DNA from: Osedax frankpressi | Lineage: Eukaryota > Annelida > Polychaeta > Sabellida > Siboglinidae | NCBI GenBank assembly: GCA_964035775.1 | Contig: OZ038315.1 | Span: 22,119,163-22,183,162, forward strand | Direction: 5' to 3' | Length of the DNA stretch: 64,000 bases | Shown here: positions 54,422-64,000 of the stretch, one piece after another | Layout of the letters: each line of letters starts with the position of its first letter | Position numbering within the stretch: position 1 is the stretch's first letter | Notes under the pieces: generated by a model | What the model saw: the letters and a program-made list of their open reading frames with translations, nothing else | Told to the model about the DNA's origin: nothing | The model's database searches: none | Translations under genes and position numbers: made by a program

Positions 54422-57050
54422 TTTGTATTATGTAAATATTGTATATATGTATATATAATAAATATTCGCTATATATGTAATAATATATAATATATTTTAA
54501 GTACATAAATATAATAAATTGAAAAATGTATTGTTTAAAAGCCTAGTATACACATGGTATATGTATTCTATATACATATATGGTTACCTAGTAAACTATC
54601 AATATCGATATATTTTTTATATAGCATGATTAATTATAATTATTTAATAATTGTTTCGTCCTACTAAAGATATTATGAAAATATTATATAATTCTTTATG
54701 ATAAGTATATCACACCATAGATATATTGAATATATAAATACATTTGAAAGCTATTTGTATATGAACTGATTTTCTTACGACTAATGTTCAATATTATTAA
54801 TAAATTCTCCACAATCACAACTACTTAACGATTATAAATTTACTAGACTATTTTTTAATAAAAGTAAATTCTAAAGAAATAAATAACTTACTACATGAAC
54901 ATATTACATGTATACATATATGACCGGCCGATCTTTTCCAATACATTGTTCCTGAAAACTGGAACAATTTAGCTCCTCTACTGACTAAAGCATACACATA
55001 ATATTGCCATATCATTAATAACTATCTATATAATATTCATTATTATTAACCTATTATGTTACCCCAACTATTATTTTTTGTGTAAACTCGCACTTCTGTA
55101 GATAAATACATAATAGTATCTAATAAATTTGAACAATCAAATAATAAATCAATATATAATCGTTTATAATACAATAAACTATTTATTATTGTTATACAAA
55201 TATATATATTTAATATAATGATATTACTATTTTCAATTTTCGTCATATTTATAAATTAATATTTATTATATTTATTTCAATATGATATTATTATTTCTTT
55301 TAATTTTATTTCAAATTATAAATTTATTATATTGAATAATTTAACAGTAATCTTTCTATGAATTAATTATTACAACCAATGCATTACTGAACATATATGT
55401 TCCCATGTTATATATATTCAATTATATATATCAGACTTAAACAACTGCAATTAATAAATACATATTATCTATTGATATAGCTACAGACGTATATGATATC
55501 TATTATATATGTCGGTTTGGACAAATTAGCAATTACTTTCTAATAAATACATCCTAACAAATACTTACTTATTAATACTTACTAACAAATACCTACTCAA
55601 ACATTACTAATAAATATTTACTAATATATATTTACTAATAAATGCTTATCAACAAATATCTACTATATTAAATTTAATTAGATAATCTTGATTAATTGAA
55701 GTTATTATATTAAAATTATTAAAAATTTATAAAAATATGTAAGTATATTCTGAGAATAACAATCAATTATATATATATAAATATATATGTATATTAAAAT
55801 AATTTAATTGAAACCATTGTAAAGATTGCCACTATTTGAACCATGCATAGGAGCTTGAGTCTAAATTAATATTTTACATTATGATTTCATTTTTAAATGT
55901 CATTATATTATTTTACAAATATGAATAATGATAAATATAAATGATGTATTTGAAATATAGTATTATATAAAAACTGTTTTTGGTACAATTGTATCTTTAT
56001 TAAATTATATTATTTATATATAGATATATATATATATATATATATATATAAGTTTGTATTATGTAAATATTGTATATATGTATATATAATAAATATTCGC
56101 TATGTATGTAATAATATATAACATATTTTAAGTACATAAATATAATAAATTGAAATATTTATTATTTAAAAGCCTAGTATACACATGGTATATGTATTCT
56201 ATATACATATATGGTTACCTAGTAAATTATCAATATCGATATATTTTTTATATAGCATGATTAATTATAATTATTTAATAATTGTTTCGTCCTACTAAAG
56301 GATATTATGAAAATATTATATAATTCTTTATGATAATTATATCACATCAAATAATGCAGGTTATTGCATTTCAATTTATGAATCACATAATTTATTATGC
56401 TTACAATATTTTTAAAGAGGAAATCATTTTATAAATCTAGTATATCATCTTGTTTGCAGGAATATTATTTCAATAAATTGAATAATGTAAATATTTGAAG
56501 ATATATTGAATATATAAATACATTTGAAAGCTATTTGTATATGAAGTGATTTTCTTACGACTAATGTTCAATATTATTAATAAATTCACCATAAACAAAA
56601 CTATTACTACTTAACGATTATAAACCTACACCTAGATTAATTTTTAATAAAAGTAAATACGAACGAAATAAATAACTTACTACATAAACATATTACATAT
56701 ATAATCCACCTATCTTTTACACTGTTCCTAAAAACTGGAACAATTTAGCTCCTATACTGACACACAATATTGCCATATCATTAATAACTATCTATATAAT
56801 ACTTATTATTATTAAATAATAATAACATTATTATTATTTTTGATTTTAATTTGTTACCCCAACTATTATTTTTGTTTAAATAATCAATCAATATATAATC
56901 GTTTATAATTACAATATACTCTTGTTTATCGTTATAAAAAATATAAATTTTATATAATTATATTACTATTTTCAATTTTTGTCATATTTATAAAATTAAT
57001 ATTTATTATATTTATTTTAATATGATATTATTATTTTTCTATTCAATTTA
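53751..57050. repeat. Diverged tandem duplication, about 1.6 kb per unit
   Basis: Unit 1 (53751-55373) and unit 2 (55374 to about 57050) align along their length from AACCAATGCATTACTGAA on, with many substitutions and indels. Shared landmarks include CCATGCATAGGAGCTTGAGT, AGCCTAGTATACACATGGTA and ACTGGAACAATTTAGCTCCT. Unit 2 has about 150 bases (56347-56500) that unit 1 lacks. No gene is recognised in either. Near the 5' end each carries a degenerate AATACTTACTAATA repeat. Confidence 0.85.
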
Positions 57051-57336
57051 AATATTACTTTTTAGAATATATATAATTATAAGCTATATTTAATATTTGC
57101 CGGTAAGCTATATTAATATTTTTAAATGAACTAATCAAATATTAAAAACTAGATAGAATTTTTATCTAAAAATGTATTTAGAAATGTCACTTGTTTAAAT
57201 TAAATTAAAATATATCTTTACTGAATATATCGGACAGAATACTATGTTAATATGTTTTCTTATAATAATTTCTTGTAACATCCTTATACTATTTAATTTC
57301 ATAGTAATGCATATGTATAATAATTTATGTTAATAG

Positions 57337-57357
57337 GTATGGAATATATAACGAAGA
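57337..57357 (+). CDS. Possible 21-nt phase 1-1 microexon
   Basis: Lies between TTAATAG and a consensus GTAAGT donor, reading MEYITK in phase 1. It matches the exon type of the micro-exon gene at 1469-10445, but no chain links it to a start or stop. Confidence 0.25.
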
Positions 57358-57512
57358 GTAAGTAAATATAGATAGTATTTGTAATGCCATGCTTAGAAAA
57401 AAGAATTTATTTATTTTATGATACCTATTGGTGGCATGACAACATTAATACATCTATTATTCTACTTAACTAATATTTATGTATATATATATATAAATAT
57501 TAGTATATATTA

Positions 57513-57548
<36 letters not shown>

Positions 57549-57795
57549 CATCAACACTATTTGTGTTTTTTTTTATTTGTATACATAATTTGTTTTTGTT
57601 TATATTTGTAATAAATAGTATTTCAAAATAAGAAAAAAACATATTTATATAATTAATTAATTTATTTATTAAATTCTTTTCGAATTTCGTAACTATTGTC
57701 CAATCGTATAGAATCACTTGATATCCTTTAGTGAAGTTTTCCTTAACAATAAAATGTGAAATAAATATATAAATGTATATATATGCTATTTTATA

Positions 57796-57796
<1 letters not shown>

Positions 57797-57855
<59 letters not shown>
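57797..57855. repeat. (AT)n microsatellite
   Basis: Pure TA tract; others of the same kind lie at 57490-57545, 58209-58245, 59281-59324 and 60990-61028. Confidence 0.9.
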
Positions 57856-57857
<2 letters not shown>

Positions 57858-58023
57858 TTATATATTTATATGAACATAGAATTTAAAGATAGAAATTCTT
57901 AATTTATATACTTAAATTATGTATTATATAAAAAAATGTACTTCGTAGTATGGTCATAAATATAATATATTTAGTATACAATAATTTGATATATAATGTT
58001 ATCAGTATACTAACGAAATATAG

Positions 58024-58127
58024 TTTGCGCACATCTTGTCTTTATAAAGGAACGTCGTTCTCCCTGCCCTGGACGAGTGAAAGAACACCATACATCTTTA
58101 TTGAAACGAGAGTGTATTTATCTATGA
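58024..58127 (+). other. GC-richer patch, possible terminal exon
   Basis: About 100 bases of near-balanced composition in AT-rich DNA. After an ATAG acceptor, phase 1 is open to TGA (CAHLVFIKERRSPCPGRVKE...); another plus frame and one minus frame are also partly open. It could be an exon, a non-coding RNA or a foreign fragment; I cannot decide. Confidence 0.3.
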
Positions 58128-58207
58128 AATTATAATTATAAGATAATATTATATGTTAAACATATTATTTTATCAAAAAAATATATTACCCCTAGTATGT
58201 ACTATTA

Positions 58208-58247
<40 letters not shown>

Positions 58248-59027
58248 CTAGTTTATTATTTTTAAATGTATATAAATTAATATAATAACAAAATAAAACA
58301 TGATATAATTTATTTTTACTATAATAATTATTACTATTTAGTAACCATTTTATCAAAAAATCAATTTTCACAATTTCCAGAATCTCAAAATGTCGTCATC
58401 GTTCCAATATTTAAATATTGAGGTGTAGATGATTCTATTTAATAGATATGTATATAATTATAAATATAGGAAATATACATTTTACACTATATAGTATATT
58501 TATTATGGTATGTTTACTAATTAAATAAATCACAATTTAAATCGTTAATATTAGTATTGTTATAATTGGCATTATGACTATTACTCATATTATTATAACT
58601 AGATATGTGAATTTTCTCTAGAATATGAAATTGTGAAATTATATGTATTGTTTTTTATTTTATATATTGTTTTAAATACATCAGCTACATATAATGGCTA
58701 GTCATCCTTAGAATACGATTCAGAATCGTAGTATAATTTGTTATAATATTTAATCTTAAATCGCATAGGATTAATTATCTTTTATATTTATTTAATTTCT
58801 AAATAATATAATAATACAAATAAAGTAAGGTTTACATACTAAATAATAATTATTAATAATTTAATGAATATTATTTAAAAAATAAATTAGTTATTTTATA
58901 TAATATAATTTATAATCAATAATCACGTTAAACTTAAAATAGTTACGTGGCGTATAATAGTGAAAGTTATTTATATATAATATATATATTACCTTATTAG
59001 TATATGATGTAAAATAGCTTTAAATAT

Positions 59028-59217
59028 AATGAAAATGTGTATAAAATATATAAATCAGATATATTTAGCACGAGTAAGTTTTATTTTAATCCTAGAGTTA
59101 ATAATTCAATTATTATATTAACAATGAAAATGTGTATAAAATATATAAATCAGATACATTTAGCACGAGTAAGTTTTATTTTAATCCTAGAGTTAATAAT
59201 TCAATTATTAAATTAAC
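59028..59217. repeat. 95-bp tandem duplication carrying a 15-nt microexon-like unit
   Basis: Copies at 59028-59122 and 59123-59217 are nearly identical. Each contains AAATCAG, 15 bases (AT(A/C)TTTAGCACGA style core at 59059-59073 and 59154-59168), then GTAAGT. Both 15-mers are open in phase 1 (IFST and TFST). Confidence 0.7.
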
Positions 59218-59277
59218 GATTTTTAACTATCAACTATTTGAATTTAAAATTTGAAAAAAAATTAATTAAATCTAAAT

Positions 59278-59328
<51 letters not shown>

Positions 59329-59471
59329 TAATTTATGGAAACTTTTGTTGTATTTAATATTACTAGTAATTTTCCATATTTTATATTTAAAACAATATTA
59401 TATTCGTGAAATGTCTAATATATAATTTATAAATAAAATTAATAGAATTTATAATTTTTTATTTCGATACA

Positions 59472-59703
59472 ACTTGTGTTAACCAAAGTTGAACCACCGG
59501 TTTTTTGGTGCTAATCAACACAGTTTGTGAAAAAATACATTTACTAACCCCATGTTTTAGTGTGTTGACACGTATATTTTTTGTGTTATTCAACACAAGA
59601 AAAAAATATACGTGAATTGTATGTAAAATTCACTAGCGTAAAAAACACACGGTAACATAATCTTGTGTTTAGTAACACATAAAATACACGTGTTAACCCA
59701 AGT
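59472..59703. mobile_element. MITE-like element with short inverted ends
   Basis: Ends ACTTGTGTTAAC and GTTAACCCAAGT are inverted copies with one mismatch. Inside is a strong hairpin (CGTATATTTTTTGTGTT paired with AACACAAGAAAAAAATATACG) and several TGTGTT/AACACA motifs. There is no coding frame and no clear target-site duplication. Confidence 0.5.
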
Positions 59704-60987
59704 ATTTTTTCACAATTATTTACTGGAATACTTATACTCTTTCAATTTATTAAATATAGTTATTGTATACATATATTTATTTGGGTTAAATCAAATACAT
59801 ACCTGGTATATCCATTATAGGCTAATAAACAAGTTAATGGAATTATTCATAATAAAGTATATATTAATTATATATATTAATAATTTATACCGAATGCATT
59901 AATATAGATTATTATAATAATTAAAACATTATTTGTAATTCAAATAATTGAAAATATGAATACAAATATAATTATTACAAATAATATTGGTGAACGTTAA
60001 CAAAATATAGTCATTTTGAATTTTATATTTGTAAAATTTAAATTAAACCATCAAAATTATAAGTCAGTAAATATAATACATAATAAATGTGTAAATAATT
60101 GTTAATAATATTATTAAACCCAAAATTAAATTTTATTTGTAATTTATTTTAATTGAATTATCAAAAGTAAAAATAATTGTAAGCCATATACTATAATAGT
60201 TAATTTCTACTAAAATATCTATAATGTGACATTATTTAGTATTTATATATATATTATTGCTATTTTAAAATCTAAGAGTATTAGTTAATATACAGATTAT
60301 ACATCAACGTATGATTACATTATTATTAATTTTACTTAGATTATCAATTTCATTTGTATATTTTTTATTTACATATTATTAGATTTTATTTAATATTCTC
60401 TTTTTAATACCAAAAATGATATCATTATTATATTTCATTTATAGCTTTACCGTTACTGATTCACTGATATAATGTATGTACATTTATGATTAATACATAT
60501 TATGATGAAAACTTATGATACATATTATTAAAAATCTGAATCTTATCTGATCTATTTTAACTTAAATATAATTATCACGAGCAAAGTAGTAGACATATTA
60601 ATTGTATATTTCAAATATTTTGAGACAATTACAAAATTATCATAATTATATATATTCGATATTATTCTATAGAATATATTCGAGATTATATGATATAATA
60701 TTATACATAATATAGCATCTTATAAGTAATATAGTTTAATGTTTGATAATCATTTATTATTATTTTTTGTTTATAGTCTTTTATATTTATATTTTTTGTT
60801 TATAGTTTATATAATATATTTACAAATATTTTTATGAATCAAATTATTTTAATAATTCACTAACATTTTATCAAAGAAATATAAAATAAATGTCTAAACT
60901 ATAGTTCAAATATGAAGTGAATATAGGATGATTCTAAATATAAACTGAGATGACCAATATACGGATACGTTTATTGATTCATATGAG

Positions 60988-61030
<43 letters not shown>

Positions 61031-62371
61031 GGTTATTAAAATTATCTATTATTTATATATTATTTTAATATTATTATTTATTTAATAAATTATTGTATTT
61101 TAGATGTTTATATATACCATACATATTATATTTTGATATATAATCATACCTGGAACATCTAAATCTACAAAAGATTAAAATTATATATTGATTGTCAATT
61201 AATAATGTATATGATAATTATTACCCAGTAAATCGATTGACATAATAGTTTACGAACATTGTATATATAATAATATCAAATATAACTAAAATAAAATCTT
61301 AATATCATTGACTAGCGAAATCATATGGATTATCAAATTGCGTTTTTACATTAAATGGATTTTATATTCATTATAAGGGTAATCTTTTTGTTTTTTTTTT
61401 ATGAAATTTAAAAATTATCAATTTATTATATCGAATGATTTACCATTAAAGTTCAGATATGGAAGATTGGGGTAGATTTATTAATTATAATAATTGAGTA
61501 AATTGGTCAATTATTATATTGCTAAGCTTATACATCAAATTACTTTTTTATATTTTTAAAAAGAGTTTACATTTTATGAAATATAAATATTATAATCTAT
61601 AAAAATTATATATATTATTTGTGTTAAGTAGCTTTTTGTATAATATCAACATAATAATATAATTAAGTTTTATTATGACATCAACAGTATTACAAATATA
61701 TCTTGTTTTTAACTATAGTAATGTTAATATATATTTTACTTAAATGTATAGTTTAATATTGATATTGATGTAAAGTTATAGAGTTCACTATAATAATAAT
61801 AATGTTTATTATAAATGAGTATTAAATGAGTATTAAAGAAATGATCATTTATTTTAGTAAAAAAATATAATAAAATAATATATTAAAATATAATTTAAGT
61901 TCACTAAAAAATATGGAAAATTGATAGATATATAGAATACAATTATATTTTATTTAAACTATGTATATTTATTTAAAAAAATGTAATATTAGCAGAATCT
62001 ATAAAAATAATAAGATTACAATACGTATATAGATATTATTTATATATGAACCTTAAGAATATTAGGTGTTTTATTCTTAAGATTTATTTATTCATCATTT
62101 ATAAATATATTAATTTAATATTATTATTAGAAGATTTATAAGTCTTATATAATTTCTAATGTACATCATTTATTAATACACGAGTACAATTAAAATTATT
62201 TTAAAAATACTTATTACTAATTATTCAATATTTATATAATTTATAAATAAAATTAATATATGTAATGCTCATAATTTTACAAAAATGAAAATAATAAATT
62301 CAATATTGTATGCATTGTATCATGTTTTCAGAAATATCTAGATAATATGAATAACAAATCAAATATTGATG
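59704..62371. other. AT-rich DNA, nothing recognised
   Basis: Only simple repeats are seen. A phase 0 stretch at 62332-62374 after a good TTTTCAG acceptor ends in TAA right at the transposon insertion, but nothing joins it. Confidence 0.5.
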
Positions 62372-62375
62372 TTTA

Positions 62376-63320
62376 AGGGCATGCCGATAATGAGGAATTA
62401 AAAAAATAAAAATATATTTGAAAACAAATATTATTTAATATTTAACATATTTAATACGTTATTTACTAATTGTGAAAATTTCAGAGTTCAATTCACTTTA
62501 GAAATACCAAAAAAAAAACACTTTTAAAAGTAATCCATCATTGAAAAATATAAATAAGAAATATAAAAATAATATTAGTAAACTAATGAAATTTTAAAAT
62601 TTTAAAACTGAATTATTTATTAGTATCCATATTCTGCGGTTAGTGTATACATTTGTGGATCATGTGATTCTAAAAACCAATCAGTTAGCTTGAAACAATA
62701 GAAATAATTTTTCAAACATTCAATATTCTCATTCAAACCGTCAACTACTCATCATATAAACATCTAATTGCATACTAATTTCATTTTATTTGTTTAATTT
62801 TACTTGTTCAATTATATTATATTTTATTATTCTATATATATTCATATATATTTGGCAAGAGGAGATGAGTATGCGCCCGAAAAAGGCTTATAAATATACA
62901 TGATTTTATTCTGCATTTTATAAATTTTATTTGTAAATAGTTTGGATCAAAATTTTCCTCAAAATAATTATTTTACGAGGGTAGTTTATTTTAAAGTACA
63001 TCTACTTTTTTGTTATTGAATATCTTTGATTTTTTTTATATATGCATGGAATCTTTGAACTAAAAAAGAGATATTTTGTATTTTGTAATTAAATTTATTA
63101 TGTAATTTTTAAAAATATATAAAATTATAACAAATATATATCTAAATCTAAATATATATTAGATCTATAATATAAAAAGCTCTCTTTATTATTATACTTA
63201 TGAATATATAGTAAAAAAAATTATGTTGATAGCGCTAGTATTTTTTTTACGCAATAGATTTATAAAATAGTTCCATTTCCCTATCTCTTACATGTATAAT
63301 TCCTCAGTGTCGGCATGCCC
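62376..63320. mobile_element. Non-autonomous DNA transposon, TTAA target (piggyBac-like)
   Basis: Inverted ends GGGCATGCCGATAATGAGGA and its reverse-complement partner TCCTCAGTGTCGGCATGCCC match at 22 of the first 24 positions, and TTAA flanks both (62372-62375 and 63321-63324). TTAA duplication is the mark of piggyBac transposition. The 945-bp interior has no transposase frame. Confidence 0.7.
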
Positions 63321-63433
63321 TTAATGAAATCTCTAGGAATATTTGATAGGAATCAATAAATTCAGAAATTTGATTATGGATATTGAAATTATAATTTAGA
63401 TATATATATATATATATATATATAGACCTCCTA

Positions 63434-63740
63434 TTACGGGCAAATACACCCTCAATGTATATTTTTTGTATAACCAGACAAATACACCCTTTTGAATAAT
63501 GATTGGTTTTAGTCGAAAATTTACATTCGGGCTACTATTAGGTTAATAAATAATGCCTGGAAATTTGAGAAAGAATAAATCATTATTTTCTGATATACAT
63601 GTTTTGGTGGGTGTTTCCATGTTCGTCATCTCCTATTCACGACAAATACACCCACCTGATTTTCCAATATAAAACCAGACTAATACACCCTTTTAATACA
63701 TTACACTATTACGGAGTAATACACCCAATAACACATTCAT
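63434..63740. repeat. Repeats built on (C)AAATACACCC
   Basis: The pair ACGGGCAAATACACCC ... ACCAGACAAATACACCCTTTT at 63434-63500 recurs at 63632-63700 as CACGACAAATACACCC ... ACCAGACTAATACACCCTTTT, with a third partial CGGAGTAATACACCC at 63713. This is a diverged duplication of an element about 65 bp long, possibly the ends of one repeat. Confidence 0.6.
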
Positions 63741-64000
63741 AGATTTAGATGCATTAATAGATAATCATTATTTATATATATATTATATTTTAATATTATA
63801 TATTTTTAATTGTAGCCTAAATAATTCCAATTTATTTAAATATTAATAATATATTAACTATTACTAATATTTTATTATAAAATATTACTAAACCATATTC
63901 AAATACAAAGATATGGTATTATATATTATATTATATAATTTAATATTATACTATCAAACTACTATCACAATCAGAGATTTAATTTGTAATATTGTCGATT

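Overview
The window is very AT-rich animal nuclear DNA. It has spliceosomal introns with GT..AG borders, long (AT)n, (ATT)n and (GTA)n microsatellites, R2-type and other LINE remains, MITE-like repeats and one 200-base assembly gap. The genes (AA15 lytic polysaccharide monooxygenase, FAM194/ERICH6, RBMX2, M14 carboxypeptidase) point to an invertebrate metazoan. The LPMO's cysteine modules recall spiralian AA15 proteins, but the lineage cannot be fixed from this window. All gene models were built by hand by joining exons on splice-site and phase agreement.

Layout. 270-1277 (+): 3' end of an M14 metallocarboxypeptidase ending in a transmembrane anchor. 1469-10445 (+): a micro-exon gene whose recognisable internal exons are 18-39 nt, all multiples of three and all phase 1-1; it carries a decayed LINE in one intron and a 105-residue gene on the opposite strand (7127-7873, -) in another. 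11117-21306 (-): a 15-exon, 833-codon ERICH6/FAM194 homologue; its intron 4 is almost wholly a 29-bp minisatellite that begins at the splice donor. 22855-27735 (+): RBMX2, the RES-complex splicing factor, head-to-head with ERICH6. 26366-34821: a nearly identical 4.23-kb tandem duplication that copies the last two RBMX2 exons and part of an R2-clade retrotransposon; the second R2 copy runs on to its 3' end at about 35534, against a (GTA)n-type microsatellite, and an older R2 fragment follows at 35872-36440. 40430-45454 (+): an 11-exon AA15 LPMO with four C-terminal six-cysteine modules, preceded by a TATA box. 45455-64000: mostly AT-rich non-coding DNA with microsatellites, a diverged 1.6-kb tandem duplication, a tandemly duplicated 15-nt microexon-like unit, two MITE-like elements (one of TTAA type) and a few isolated possible exons.

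The neighbouring genes do not form a pathway. The points most worth following are the micro-exon gene, the splice-donor minisatellite, the microsatellite-flanked R2 copies and the modular LPMO.
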